Shown: positions 1 through 12,153, counted from the first letter of the stretch. The stretch is DNA of 64,000 nt from Hoplostethus atlanticus (GCA_034670405.1 JAXDDX010000142.1:248001-312000); one strand, 5' to 3'. Made by a program: numbers and translations. Notes: generated from the letters alone by a model not told the origin.

Positions 1-909
1 AATCTTGTCAATTGCTTCACTATATCTTGCTTGCTTGGGTGTTCGACTCTAATACAGCCCTATAGGGCCAATGGACACTCCAAAAATGAACCCCAAAAGC
101 ACCAAACCATGTCACTTATGTGGCTTATGTTGGTAAAAAGATTATTATCCAAAGTCATGCCTTTCTAGTTCAGTTTTGATGCCACTTTGGCCATTGCTTT
201 AGCACGTCTTTGTTTAATCTTTGCCAGTTGGCTGCGGCTGCCTGTCTACATGTGTTGCTGCGTATAGTAGTGCAAAATAAATAGTGAAAGTTGTCAGATC
301 ATGGATACACTGAAAATTAAATCTATACCTGTCTCATTACAAAGCGTCAATCAATATGCTGAAAAAGATATGTTTTGGGTGCTTCTGGAGTTCATTGGCC
401 TTATAGGCCTGTATTGGAGAGCCAAGCATCCTGGCAAGCAAGACGTACGTAGCTCTATAGTGAAGCCATTGACGAGATCGATTGGCATGATGTCAAATAA
501 TGGGAAAATAGAGTCCCGGTCGAAAAAGGCTGGAGTTATGCTGTAATCTCTGCCAAGAGACCCTTTTCAAGCACCCCCTTAATAAATAATAATTTACAGT
601 AAATGTTGAGGTCTGACTATGGCAGGTTGTCTCTCTGACCCACAGTATGCGCTATGGTTCAGAGTCTGGTTTGTTCCTTAATTTGTACATATACAGTATA
701 TATGTCATGAATGGACACAAGGCTTGACACAGGCTCACTGTACACGTACAGTATGTGCAGTGTAGTGGAGGATCTTATGTTGCAGCTGCAATTTCAGATC
801 AATTTAGGAGGTCAACCACCAAGTTTCTTTGAAGGCATTTCTTTCCGTTTTTGCTCCACCATTCATGGTAAGTAATCCCCACTGTTTGCGGGTTTTTGAT
901 ATTTGACAG
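1..909. other. Upstream flank of the CD8B-like gene; no exon supported
   Basis: The hinge exon at 910 should be preceded by an Ig V exon and a leader exon. I find no reading frame here with the Cys...Trp...Asp-x-Gly-x-Tyr-x-Cys pattern of a V domain. A consensus splice donor lies at 868 (CATG followed by GTAAGT), but the open frame before it does not look like an Ig fold. The open frame at 301-546 (81 codons) has no recognisable domain. The V exon is probably upstream of the window. Confidence 0.4.
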
Positions 910-999
910 TGAGCCCTCCAACATTACCTCCTGTAACAAAACTCCGACCGCCTGGCATCCCAGTCTGTCGCTGCAACAAGAGGAAGAATCACCCAGAGC
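910..999 (+). CDS. cd8b: CD8B-like hinge exon
   Basis: The exon lies between a CAG acceptor and a GTAAGT donor and is 90 bp, phase 1 to phase 1. It encodes a Pro-rich stalk (SPPTLPPVTKLRPPG) followed by the CRC cysteine pair and basic residues. Confidence 0.7.
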
Positions 1000-1865
1000 G
1001 TAAGTAATCAAGTCTCATTTCATGGAATTGAAAGGCGCACTCATGGTGCTGCTGTCTTCTTTGTCTAAATATTCAGTATCATAGGTTGTTTTGTTTTTGT
1101 GTGATAATTTGAAGCATTATTTAATTTGTATGATGTTTTCTTGAGAACAGATTAGACATTGCATTAATTGACAGGTTGTTGTGTCAGTATCACAAATGCA
1201 CTGCTGTGTTTTATGAAAGATGGTTGAATAGAAAAAGATAGATAGAAAGATAAGTGTCTGTGTATTGCGTGTTTGCTCCAGATGGCTGCGGCTCCATTGT
1301 GCTCTGGCCATTGGTTGGACTTATTGTGAGTCTGGCCGTAGCGCTCATCTCCACACTGTACTACTTCAGCCGTGAGTACTCGTCTACATATGTGATATGT
1401 CTCATAATATGAACTCTACAGGTAGTGGTCAGCCTGCTAAATCTTTGTGACAAAGGACTGCAATACATTTAATATATAATATAATTTATGTACTTCGTGA
1501 ACATCAGTCAAACAACCCAAATAAAACCATTATCATGCTTAACATTCAAAATGTGTGGTCAGAAATAATAAATTGGTGAAATATTTTATTGCTGTTTGAA
1601 GTGTATTCAATGCCAACGCTGTTGTTCGAACCCTTGTTTGCTTACAGGGCTACCCAAAAAGTGTCGACACCGCTTTGTGAAGTAAGTAGACTACTACAGA
1701 GCATGAAGATGGCTAGTTTTCTTTTCTATTGAGCATCTGAATTATGTTTTTGATATACAGCTTGTAAATGCAATTTCTTGTTCAGTTTTGCTCCCTGCAT
1801 GTGTACGTACTGAAGTTAACCCATCATTTAATTTTTTTGCTTGTCTTCAATTAAGGAGAAGGTAG
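910..1865 (+). CDS. cd8b: CD8 beta-like co-receptor, 3' part (hinge, TM and tail exons)
   Basis: CD8 beta pairs with CD8 alpha on cytotoxic T cells, binds MHC class I and recruits Lck. Four exons join in frame: 910-999 (hinge), 1282-1371 (transmembrane), 1648-1681 and 1856-1865 (tail). The hinge is Pro-rich and ends PVCRCNKRKNHPE, with cysteines suited to interchain disulfides. The membrane segment reads GCGSIVLWPLVGLIVSLAVA and continues LISTLYYFS. The tail RLPKKCRHRFVKRR is short and carries Cys-x-His, which in teleost CD8 replaces the mammalian Cys-x-Cys Lck clasp. I call it beta because the tail is short and a better CD8 alpha match lies 8.4 kb downstream on the same strand. The V domain is not seen, so alpha versus beta is an inference. 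Confidence 0.75.
1282..1371 (+). CDS. cd8b: CD8B-like transmembrane exon
   Basis: The exon is 90 bp, phase 1 to phase 1, with acceptor CTCCAG and donor GTGAGT. About 23 hydrophobic residues follow GCGS, and an Arg codon is split across the next junction. Confidence 0.75.
1648..1681 (+). CDS. cd8b: CD8B-like cytoplasmic exon with CxH motif
   Basis: The exon is 34 bp, with acceptor TTACAG and donor GTAAGT. It encodes LPKKCRHRFV. Cys-Arg-His is the teleost-type Lck-binding motif. Confidence 0.7.
1856..1865 (+). CDS. cd8b: CD8B-like terminal coding exon
   Basis: After the acceptor TTAAG at 1855 the frame reads Lys-Arg-Arg-stop (TAG at 1863-1865). The 3' UTR follows. An AATAAA at 2413-2418 could be its poly(A) signal, although that site sits in repeat-like sequence. 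Confidence 0.6.
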
Positions 1866-3592
1866 ATGACCTAAAGCAACGCATCTACAACTTACATCTG
1901 ATACAATGTAGGTAACGGCAATTTAAATTATTATAATAACACTAAATATATATGTAATATAATGTTTTCAGATAAAGTAAAAGAGGATGTTTATATATTG
2001 TGACAAGAAAATGAACATCCAAAGAACATTATTATTTTCTTTTGTAATTATAGTGGTTGGTTGAGGTACTGGAGATCACCAGGTCACAGGGTGGATTTAC
2101 CACAAAGATCTACTCATCTATTTGCAATGAAAGTTGTGCATATATAGCCGAAGACGACTTGTACATTTTTACAGCAGCAATGTACCATGTAATATATTGT
2201 TACTGTTTTATTAATAATATCATGTCCATCTTTGTGTCTCTGTGATTTAAGTTCTATGCTTACTGTACTTGTAGCTCAGACCTGACCATCTAGTACTTGA
2301 TCCAGTGATGCAGGAACTTAAATATTGCTATTCAACAGTATAGGGTTTTTTTTCCATTCATATCACGCAAATGATCTTTTCAATGTATGTTCAGAATTTT
2401 CCCATGGGGACCAATAAAGTTATTAGCATTAGCATTATTATTTGTGTTATTAAATTAATTTTAGCGATGCCTCAGTTATATGTATGCATTACTCTGGCTT
2501 CAATAGGTAACAGAACCATATCTGCTACCGAATAATTAGTGGTACATGAACTAACTTGACAACAACAACCTGACATGTCTGATGATGCCATTTTGTTCCA
2601 AAGGTTGTCTCATACTGGTTTTGGTTGCTGTGGCCTAAATTGGGCAAAGTCCCATTCATATTAATAATGTTCATTGTTAATAAACAATATTTATATCTTT
2701 ATGCAGATGACATAATCATTAATACCACTGCTTTTCAGTTCATCAGGTTTGTAAACTTCTGCAAGATATACATTTAAAAAAATCTTTAGTTATTCTAAAA
2801 TTTGTATTAAATTAAGAAAGAAAACAAGTTGATACTTTTCTTCAGAGCCCATAATATTTATACAAATGTGTTGTGTACCTTAAGATTGGATCAAACTTTG
2901 TGAAACTATCAAGTGAGAAACTATTTTCTCCCTTTCCTATCCAGTTATTTTATCAAAATGTTTCTTATTGAATTCTATTTGCAGGGCTATTTTGAGAAAC
3001 ATTATCATTCTCAAAGAGATTTTACTGTGGGCATAAATGTATCAAATCAATAAAAACTGTTACCAATCAGTTACAGTGGCAGCTGACTTTTTTGTCTTGG
3101 GTGATACACGTTATTGCGTGTCACACCCAATTTCAGGAGTCTCAGTCGTCAAAATAAAGCATGAAACTTCCTGACAGGGAAAATATTTTCTATTTACCCA
3201 CTTACCCAGTTACCCACAAACTGACTTTACCCGTCGTAAAGTAAGTTTGTGGAAACCTAAGGCAATGAATGGGCATTCTTTACAGCTCGCCATCACTTGT
3301 CCAGTTCCACATGTCAGATTATACCTATGTGTAGTGCATCAAAAAGCTTTGTGTACATGTGTGTGGAGGATAAGAGCGAAAGAGAGAGAGTTGAATGTGG
3401 GTGTTGTACTTCCACTGTCAATATTGTGTTTGGCGGATGTTGAGTAGGTGAGTAATGGGGGTTGGTTTCCTCCTTATGATGCGTAACCTTGCATCATGTT
3501 GACTTTCTGTTGAATTACATTCAGAAATGACGTTGAAGAAATGACATAATCATACAGTTCTGATAAACACTTTTATTGTTGTAAACAGCAAG

Positions 3593-3601
3593 GTCTCTCT
3601 T

Positions 3602-3672
<71 letters not shown>

Positions 3673-3692
3673 TACACACACACACACACAGA
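3593..3692. repeat. Compound microsatellite (CT)n-(CA)n
   Basis: About 60 bases of CT repeat run directly into about 40 bases of CA repeat. Open frames reading Arg-Glu or Val-Cys across it are artefacts. Confidence 0.95.
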
Positions 3693-4121
3693 CACACATA
3701 CACCTGTGTAATTGAAGAGGGTAAAGAAACAACTGTGTTTGGTGGTTCTTCAGGTCTCAGTGAGTGTGCGCGACCCTTTCCTGTGATGGAGATAGAGGAG
3801 AGAAAGAGATATGTAGACTGAGATGCTATCGCTCTTTCTCATTGCTCTTTCAACTTTGAGCTCGTTACCTTGTCTCTGAAACAAAAAGACCACAGAAATA
3901 CCACAGGCCATACCACAAGCACTGACAGAGACACATACAGAGAGAGACAGAGACAGAGACAGAGACAGAAAGCATTGTATAGTTTTGAGTTGACAATGCA
4001 TGGCAAAAAACCTTTAACACAACCTCTTGCAATCTATATGCTTTACTGCATTCATTCTATTCCATTAACTAAGTGCATACTTTTTACACAACAATGAATG
4101 TGCTGTACTTGTTCAGTGATT

Positions 4122-4173
<52 letters not shown>

Positions 4174-4373
4174 GTGGGATAGTATTTATTGTGGTGGGTT
4201 CTTTTCATAAATGTAAATCAACACTGTACTTACACTTGTATTAATAATATTAAAACTAATTATAAGGGAAATAAATGAAACAAATAAGTCTGATGAAGTT
4301 CAACAACAATGTTTTGTGTTCAATGCACTACTACTATTACTATTACTACTACTAATGCTACTACTACTACTGA

Positions 4374-4775
4374 TAATAATAATAATAAACTATTTCTATA
4401 GCACTTTTCTCATGAAAAGTGCTTCATGATTAAAATAATAAAAACACACACATATGTATACATATACAAGACACACATAGAAAAACAGAAGCATAACATA
4501 AAACAAAATTAACTGAATCAAAGTTAATAAAATTGAGTTTTTAGTTGGCTCTTAAAAAATATACAGTTAGATGAACATATTTCTTCAGGCTCACTGTTTG
4601 ACTACCCTTCTGCACATAAGGAGATAACAGTTCTGAAGTGTAAGCTGGAGCCAGGCTATTTATTGCTTTAATAAAATTTGAAAGTCAATCCAAAATTGAT
4701 GGTACTAATATGATCTTTTAGTTCTCACTAAAAGCCTGGCTGCAGCGTTCTGAACCAGTTCATTTAAGACATGAT
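4374..4775 (-). mobile_element. Degraded 3' end of an L2-type LINE
   Basis: On the minus strand a frame at about 4690-4760 reads NELVQNAAARLLVRTKRSY, the conserved C-terminal motif of L2/CR1-clade reverse transcriptases. It then meets stop codons. The minus strand ends with AAAGTGCTATAGAAATAG and a TTATTA tail, as L2-type elements do. It is a 5'-truncated, dead fragment. Confidence 0.7.
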
Positions 4776-5919
4776 AGGGACATGAAGCCGTGCTTATTAT
4801 AAAGTAAGTTCAGTTCATTCTGGTCATACCTAAGGCACAAAAAAACATAAAAGACAGACGATGTAAAGGAGCACATATCAGATGAGGCATTAGAGCATAA
4901 TATTGTGTAATACAATACTGTACCATAAGCATTAGCAGTCCTTCTGTTTAAATGCATCCACCAACATAAATAATTGTCTTGAAAGATAATTTCGAAAACT
5001 GACATTAGCTACATGCTACTTATCTATGATCAATAGAATATGATCTACATTCATGGCATGATGTTTTACTTAAATTATGGTTACCAGAATATACACATAG
5101 TTATCATACGAATGTTAAGGCAGTTATGAACAATGATGATGCTTTCTAACTTCAAATATCTAGATTCAGAGGAGAAGGAGAGGAGTAGCATAGCACAAAG
5201 GTATTTGCTGTGAGATCAGAGGCAGTAGAGACAGTACATTGTGATATTTCAAGTTCACGCATGGATGTAACGGTCTTAAGCTAGATTTACATGCACAGGA
5301 ATTGAATATGTCTTTATTTTGAAAGGTCCAATTTTTTACATATGGAACAATCTAATTTTACGGTGGTAAAGGGGGAAAAAAGGGGAAATTGGACAGGAGA
5401 AGTGATCATTTATTTGTTATTCTAAATTTCAGGAACTGGACTCATTGATGACACATTTATGAACCTGATATCTGCTTTGTTGGCAAAAAGGACAAATTAG
5501 AGGAAGTCTAAATAGAAATTATTGTTCAAAACCCATAAATAGGAAGCCCATCCTAAATAGGAAGTCAGAATAACATATAATAATGAAATGAAATGATGAG
5601 CAAATATTTACCAGTGCCACCATTTGGTCCAAAAAGAAGCTCTGTATATTTTTGTCAGACAAAAATCCAAATAATTACATTTTTTTAATTATTTTGTAGT
5701 ACGACAAATCTGTGACAAGTCAAGGGGTCCACGAGCATGATATACATTTAGCATATCAGTCTGAGAGCATTCAATTCCCAATTGCATTGTGTAATATTAT
5801 GGCACAATAATATACTCTAAATCCTTACACAGTTCTTCAGATTAATGATGGTTTAGTTAGCATTAGTCATATGGAGTCTGTTCATACAGGTACTACAGTC
5901 CAGGTCAGGTCAGAATATG

Positions 5920-6163
5920 TCATGATTTGGAATGACATATTCGCTTCATGTTGCTAACATACATACTATGAAAAACTATCACATATTTTAACAATTCTTC
6001 TCTAGAAATAAGATAACCACCTGTAAATCAATTTATTGGGAGCTGTTAAAGTAATAAACTCAAAGACAATAGGGTGATATCACTGCTTCCTGGAGAGATG
6101 TTCCATTGAATTCATATTTACAGTAATTGCTTTTATTGGCAAAAACTCAAAGGATGATTTATC

Positions 6164-6165
<2 letters not shown>
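5920..6165 (+). repeat. Dispersed repeat, copy 1 (partner at 48010-48275, inverted)
   Basis: The block includes GGAGAGATGTTCCATTGAAT and TTTATTGGCAAAAACTCAAA. It recurs as the reverse complement in the CAST 5' intron with scattered mismatches. Both copies run into a GT/CA microsatellite at the same end, so the microsatellite probably grew from the element's tail. Confidence 0.75.
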
Positions 6166-6197
<32 letters not shown>

Positions 6198-7000
6198 ACG
6201 TACATGCATCTGTGTGTGTAATTACTCCATGACCTAGCCCTCCATTTCTACTTACTCTTCTTGTTGCTCTTGGTTTCCTTTTCACAACTTCATATCCCAC
6301 GATGAGTAAAACCGCCAGTACAGCAATAAAGCAATGACAGGTGAGCCAAACCGATAAGGTAAATATTGATTATCAATATTGAAAGTGTTGATTGATTGGT
6401 ACTGAGGCTGCTGCTATTCTAAAGATAACACTTGAATGTCAAGTTACGCACACTCTGTGATGCTACAGTAAGTGTTAAGGGGAATCTCTTCCTCATTGGC
6501 TTCCCCTGGTCACCCACTACATACAAACACACACACAGATGCAAGTTTCAGGTTGGAGAGCCCCGTGTGACTAAGACAGGGAACCCCATGCAGGTGCTTG
6601 GAGACAATTATTTGTGTGTGTGTGTGTGTGTGTGTACGTGACTCAACCCTGAAGCATGGGCATGGAAAGGTGAAGTGGGCTAACTGACAGCATTTTGACT
6701 GGGCCTTCCTTCTGAAAAAGCATCAACAGAATCCCCCTGCTGACTGAAAACTACACCAAACCTGAAACCGAACCTGTTTCCATCATGATGGAACTCTCTG
6801 ACACGCACACACGCACACACGCACGCACACACACACACACACACACATAAATAAATAATAATAAAAACAATAAACGTGTTTTGAAATAGATACAAAGACA
6901 TGCTGGGAAGGGAATGATGTAACAGGACCTTGGAAAGTTTATGCAACAGGTGAGAGGGACAGTAAATATTCTCTCTGTCTCTATCTGTGTCTCTGCATCA

Positions 7001-7042
<42 letters not shown>

Positions 7043-7660
7043 CCACCCATGGAAGAGATAATACGCCCACAGCAGTGTAGAATGTCAGCACTTGAAGCCT
7101 ATTACCAAATCTGTGAATTTACTTTCCATCATTATACAGGAAATAGGGTGGGCCTAGAGTTGCGCCATAGATGGTGTAGCTTTCTCAGTTGATCTGAAGA
7201 CAGTTTCATTTCTTTAAAATCGCTAGACCAGCTTTCACGTGAATTATTTTTGTTTCATATCCTTTTATATCCCACCTCTGGCACGAAATGTGCCTTGTGG
7301 GCCAGATTAGTAAAATGATGTCTGTCACTTAGAAGAAGTAGTAGAAGCTACTTCTTGAGGTTTCTTCTATGCTGTAGCCCTGTGTTAAGATATTTTCTGA
7401 TAGGAGACCTTAAGTCAGTCAAAACGGTTTGAGTTCGAGAAGGCAAAATCATGAAGAATGTTTGCCCACCCCTTAAAAGCAACAATTTAACACAATTTTA
7501 AAAAATGGAGAAATTAGGACTCATTAAGGACATTTGACAGCAGCAGTGTACAATGATGCTGAAAGCCCAGACAAGATCCCCAATCCCAATAAAAGATCCC
7601 CATGGTTGTGCATCATAAGCCTATCCAAGTTTAATATAGCACTTATACTGAAGTGTCCTT

Positions 7661-7997
7661 ATGTGGCATGGTGGCGCAGTGCTTGCACTGCTGCCTCACA
7701 GCAACAAGGTCCTGGGTTCGATTCCCGCCTGGGGCGCTGTTGACTCTGAGGTGCCCAGGTGGGTTATCTCCTATTGCCTTTCTGTGTTGAGTTTGCATGT
7801 TCTCCCCGTGCTCACATGGGTCTCCTCCTATAAAGAACCCCGTCTAAAAAAACATGCAATATCCTGTCCCTGACCAAGATGAGGACTCACACCTGGAATT
7901 GGTCCCCGGGCGCTGGTATTGGAGGCTGCCCACTGCTCCCTGGCTGTCCCTGGAGGAAGGCGGGGATGGGAAAAAAGCAGAGAATTCGGACACCCTA

Positions 7998-8032
<35 letters not shown>

Positions 8033-8113
8033 CGGCGGCCACTTCCCCCTCTGCATGTGTTGGTGCATGTTTGTGCATGCACCACCGAATTGCAAATAAA
8101 ATCTAATCTAATT
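7661..8113 (+). mobile_element. tRNA-derived SINE-like element with internal GT microsatellite
   Basis: The head matches a polymerase III internal promoter: box A TGGCGCAGTGC at 7672-7682 and box B GGTTCGATTCC at 7715-7725, with tRNA-like spacing. The body continues with TGTTGAGTTTGCATGTTCTC, common to a widespread fish repeat. A GT array lies at about 8000-8030, and the element ends in an AATAAAATCTAATCTAATT tail. It is not a functional tRNA gene, since no cloverleaf is kept. Confidence 0.65.
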
Positions 8114-9619
8114 TGCCAATAATGATGCTACAACCCTGTTGAGATCCATTTTAGGGCCATTTCACACTATTAGCAGCTCCCCCAGGATCGCGGAATACTC
8201 AATGGACCACGGAAAAACACAACAGCCACAGAGTCATACGACAAATAGCCCATAATTACCTGCAGTTGTGTGTCACCGCCTCTAGATGTCAATAGGGGGC
8301 TTTTTACTTCTAGTCTGTGTCTGTGAGCGATTTGTTCGACCTGTGCAGTCCAAGTCAAAGGTTGGAAATATGCTGCACAAAGAGCCCTGTCTTATGAAGA
8401 TATCCATGAGGATGGAGGAAAGCTCTTTTGTACAGTGTACAATAAAGTTTTATAAAGTGGGTCGGTTGAATCCAGCCCTCTGATTGGTCGACAGCTGTGG
8501 TATATATCCTATATAGCACACCTACCATGGCAAGCAGTCTATATTACTCTGCTGTAAATATCGGCCTAACAGAAAAAAACGGCAACATCCTATGCAGGTC
8601 GGAGATTAACTTTGGTCATTGCTTCAGACTACTTTGTCACAAAATAGTATTTTTGTAATTTCTTAAGTAAAATATAAGATTGCATGATGAAAATGTATGG
8701 TAATATATGGAAATAATGTAGTAACCGTTTCATAAAAGCTTTGCTGCACCTCTGGCAGATAATGCACCTTAACTGTGATATAAATTCCATATATCACAGT
8801 CTATTGTGGATTATTACTTAATTAAACCACCATCAAAAGTTACAGTTGAGGACCACTTCAAGTCAGCCACCATAAAAAACGAGACATAACAACCATTATC
8901 AATGCAAAAATGTGTTTTTTATGTCCACAGAATATTTCAGAAATTGCAGTTTTACAATACCAGAATTAAAAAAGCCTACTGCAGAATTCAAGATGTTTTA
9001 CCGTGGAATCCTGGGGGATCTGTGTGAGGTTCTGATGACTGAAATCACTAGAAGTTATATTTATTTCAAGTTTATTTCAACAATGACGTTTAGGGGCGAT
9101 ATAATCAATATCATTGGAATTCATCTGAGATAAGACTCTTTACTGAGAATAAAAATGGCATGCAGTCTGAAATTTTTAGTGTAGCCCATGATTCTGAGGC
9201 AATGCACATGTAATTATGAAAATGTATGACATCATTATGTAATAACGTTTTTTTTTAAATAATTTTCCTGGTCAGGTTTTGTGATTTTATTTTCTGAATA
9301 AATTCCTATTGTTATGATTATTATTATTATAATATTGAATTATTATTATTATTAGCACTAGCGTTATTGCCATTATTTTAATAATTATTGGTTAAATTCC
9401 ATTTGCGTTGCATAAAATTGCATTTGCACTTTTTTGTGCTTTGTATTTTTTTTATCTGCTGTGTATTGAATACATTGCCCCTTTGGAATACATTGCAATC
9501 CTAAAGATGTTCTGTACTCTTCTCTGCTATATTTTTAAAGCATGTACAGTGTGATTTCAACAGCTCTGCTTTGGTTGATGCTGATATACTGATGTTGATC
9601 ATGATGTTTATAATAATAG

Positions 9620-9740
9620 TAGTGTGAGCTGGAGCTGGTAGGGATTCAATTTCTTGCTCAAGGACACTTGAGGCTTGAACTCAGGTTCTCCGGCTGAGGA
9701 TAGTCTTTCTACGCACTACACCCTCCCTGCTAGGCCTGAT
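9620..9740. repeat. Fragment of an interspersed repeat
   Basis: TTGCTCAAGGACACTTGAGG followed by GAACTCAGGTTCTCCGGCTG and CTACGCACTACACCCTCCCT resembles a common fish repeat. The family assignment is from memory of the pattern only. Confidence 0.4.
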
Positions 9741-10270
9741 TACGATGATGACGACTATAAGTGGACCTTTATGACTCTCTTGAAATTCACACTTATTGAA
9801 TCCCCTAAAGACTATAATGCATGACCTCATGAATTCAACATCTGATATGTGCAGTGAGAAACAGCTTGTTGTGCTTGGGTGCTTGGTAAGGAGGGCTCTT
9901 ATTGTGAAATGTCATGACACAGCCACCCTCTAACATTTTAAATTCCCTCTGTTCATCACAGCCTTTTAGGCCTACATAGTGTAGCTTGCTGCATCTTGTG
10001 CCAGAAGCCTCTGGGTGAAGTCATGTGGTTCGATGCTTCAAACCAGAGGCAAAGAGGCGATGTGTAGATAGGTGGGATCGACTTCAAACATGTTGCAGAC
10101 CAACATAGTGCACAAGTTCTCTGCAAGACTCAACTGCAATGATCCCATTTGATATTGAGAAGAAGGTTACAGGTGGGTGTGGTTAGAAATCTCACTGAAT
10201 TATCTTGTAGCAGGCTCCTACAAACACCACAAAGACAAGTTTAACAGCCATTACCTTCTCCAACATTAAA

Positions 10271-10319
10271 ATGGACCAAAAGAGGATTCAGATACTTGTC
10301 ATTCTGCTTTTTTATCAAA
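10271..10319 (+). CDS. cd8a: CD8A exon 1 (leader)
   Basis: ATG at 10271 opens a 16-residue hydrophobic leader. The donor GTAAGT begins at 10320, phase 1. The flank ATTAAAATGG gives an acceptable start context. Confidence 0.85.
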
Positions 10320-12030
10320 GTAAGTTTAATCTAAACGTTATTTACAATATATTATCTGTCTTGGAGCAGCCTAAAACTATTCCATAAGCCTATAGCTGTA
10401 TCTATTGCATTTGAGCACTTGTAATCAGTCAGGTGAAATAATGTATATATATAATAATAACATGTTTTGAATTAACTTTAAGAATGATATTCACTTTCCC
10501 CTATTCTTGCACACCTTTCAGAAATTGCTGCAGGAACTAATACAAAGAAACAAGTCACCCAAGAGGGGCAGAATGTCGAGATCCAATGTATTCCACCGAC
10601 AGGCTCTTTGATAATCTGGTTTCGAGTGCTGGACAGTGACAATATAAAAATGGAATTCATTGGATCTTTTAGCACCAACGGCATGGGGAAGCAAATACCA
10701 GATTCCTCCAAGTACATCTTCGATTTTTCAAAGATGCGTCAAAATACCTTAATGATTAAGTCATTCATCAAAAGCCGTGACAGTGGCATGTATAATTGTG
10801 CATCGTTTAACAATAACGCAGTGAATTTTGGTAAAGTAACCCGACTTGCTGGACAAGGTGAGCGCACGATGATACACTGTATCAACTTCAACTTCAAATT
10901 TTACACCATAAAACTGTATTATACTGATGAGTCTGCAAAAATGCTTTTCAAAAGTAATTTGCACGACATTACTCTTCTTCCTCTAGAGACGGTTAAAATT
11001 ACAACAAACGCACCACCGACAACAAACGCACCACCGACCATCACCAAAATCATGTCATCTACAACGCCGTGTGCTTGTAACGCCCAAACCAAGAAAGGTA
11101 GTTGTACTTACTATATTAACGCGTTAGTTCTTCATCCGTGGCTCTATCATTCTAAATCACAATGCTATATAGGCACAGTGAATCCTTATCAACTGAACAT
11201 TTGCCATTGCTGACAGATTTTAAATGAATACTAAACCGTGCATTTTCTGAATAAGGAAAGGAAGAGAGGAATCCTATGATGTGTGAGCCCATCATGTTGG
11301 GCGCACTGGCTGGCAGCTCCGTCCTTCTTGTTTTGCTCCTCATCATCACCATCTGCTACTGCAATCGTGAGTCTTAACTTTCCTCATATTGTATCCCTAA
11401 TCCGAATCCTGAAGATGGCCTTCATGCAGGCCATTGTATCCCATTTTAACTCTGGTTCACTTTTTCAACACTTTTATAGCACTGTGAATGCCACTTTGGC
11501 CTATCAAAATATTTGGCATATTGTTTTATTTTATGCATCCCATTTTAACCAGGGATGTTGAACCAACTGAAAATGTGTTTTAATGTTTTGGGGTTCAGAA
11601 TTAACTTGCATTAATTTGTCCAATCTCTATTTCCTGCTTTTCCTAGTTTAAACTATGATGATTAGTTGCTGTAATGTGTGTCTAATTACAAAGTTTTTTA
11701 TATCACTGTTGATTTGCTCCAGGGATAAGGACAAGGAGATGTCCACACCATTACAAAAGAAGGTACGTTATGTTTTCAGTAAAAAATGCACTGATCTAAC
11801 TACTCAGTTTTGTTGTTACATACATATCCACATTTGTCATTTGATTTCAGTGTTTTAAAGAAATACACCAGTGATGAATGAAGTTCAATATTGTATTTTC
11901 CTATTCCCTTTATGTCCACTGAACTGACTCACTGAAATATGCCGTTTGATTAAAAAAGCTGTTTGTTTTCTCATAAAGACCACGGGTGGCGGCTCCAGGA
12001 AAGCAAGCGATGACCAACAGACCTGTCTAA
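10271..12030 (+). CDS. cd8a: T-cell surface glycoprotein CD8 alpha (six exons)
   Basis: CD8 alpha is the MHC class I co-receptor of cytotoxic T cells. It dimerises through its stalk and binds Lck through its tail. Six exons (10271-10319, 10522-10857, 10987-11097, 11256-11366, 11723-11762, 11979-12030) join in frame to 232 codons plus stop. In order they encode a leader (MDQKRIQILVILLFYQ), an Ig V domain with both cysteines (VEIQC and MYNC), the core Trp in IIWF and the DSGMYNC motif, a Thr/Pro stalk with CAC, a transmembrane segment, and a basic tail with RRCPHHYKRR. CPHH is the teleost form of the Lck site. The 5' exon structure and leader are complete, and an AATAAA lies at 12154-12159. It shares strand and exon phases with the CD8B-like gene upstream and converges on CAST downstream. 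Confidence 0.9.
10522..10857 (+). CDS. cd8a: CD8A exon 2 (Ig V domain)
   Basis: The exon is 336 bp, phase 1 to phase 1, with acceptor TTTCAG and donor GTGAGC. Canonical V-set landmarks are present: QCIPP, IIWFRV, SGMYNCAS, and a J-like end FGKVTRLAG. Confidence 0.92.
10987..11097 (+). CDS. cd8a: CD8A exon 3 (hinge)
   Basis: The exon is 111 bp and Thr/Pro-rich. TTNAPP occurs twice as a short internal repeat. STTPCACNAQTKK supplies the dimerisation cysteines. It is a likely O-glycosylated stalk. Confidence 0.85.
11256..11366 (+). CDS. cd8a: CD8A exon 4 (transmembrane)
   Basis: The exon is 111 bp, phase 1 to phase 1. It encodes CEPIMLGALAGSSVLLVLLL followed by IITICYCN. The acceptor ATAAG lacks a strong polypyrimidine tract, but the frame requires it. 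Confidence 0.8.
11723..11762 (+). CDS. cd8a: CD8A exon 5 (tail with CPHH)
   Basis: The exon is 40 bp with acceptor CTCCAG and donor GTACGT. It encodes IRTRRCPHHYKR. The Cys-Pro-His-His stretch is the expected zinc-clasp Lck site. Confidence 0.85.
11979..12030 (+). CDS. cd8a: CD8A exon 6 (terminal coding exon)
   Basis: After the acceptor ATAAAG the frame reads PRVAAPGKQAMTNRPV and stops at TAA (12028-12030). Confidence 0.8.
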
Positions 12031-12153
12031 TCTACCTGGTACACTTTCACTGAACTTCTATCATATTGTATGATATTAATTTTCTTTCAGGTGGATTCTT
12101 GGTGTTGATTTATTAATGATAATGCATTAGAAGATTATAATATTATTTACTTA

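Larger units (their letters stand above)
1866..10270. other. Intergenic region between the CD8B-like gene and CD8A
   Basis: No gene is recognised in 8.4 kb. It holds the possible 3' UTR of the CD8B-like gene (to about 2420), microsatellites at 3593-3692, 4124-4170, 6803-6847 and 6998-7036, an L2-like LINE fragment, a dispersed repeat also found at 48 kb, a tRNA-derived SINE, and AT-rich sequence with no other visible structure. Confidence 0.7.

Noticed and set aside
301..546. 81-codon open frame before the CD8B-like exons
   Set aside because: No Ig, signal-peptide or other recognisable motif, no splice link to the hinge exon, and normal length for chance in AT-rich DNA.
600..867. Possible degenerate Ig V exon ending at the GTAAGT donor (868)
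   Set aside because: One frame gives SGSYVAAAISDQF then RRSTTKFL, faintly like a V-J end, but it hits a stop, lacks the cysteines and does not match the needed phase.
7661..7735. tRNA gene suggested by A and B boxes
   Set aside because: Boxes match polymerase III consensus but no acceptor stem or anticodon arm can be formed; best explained as a SINE head.
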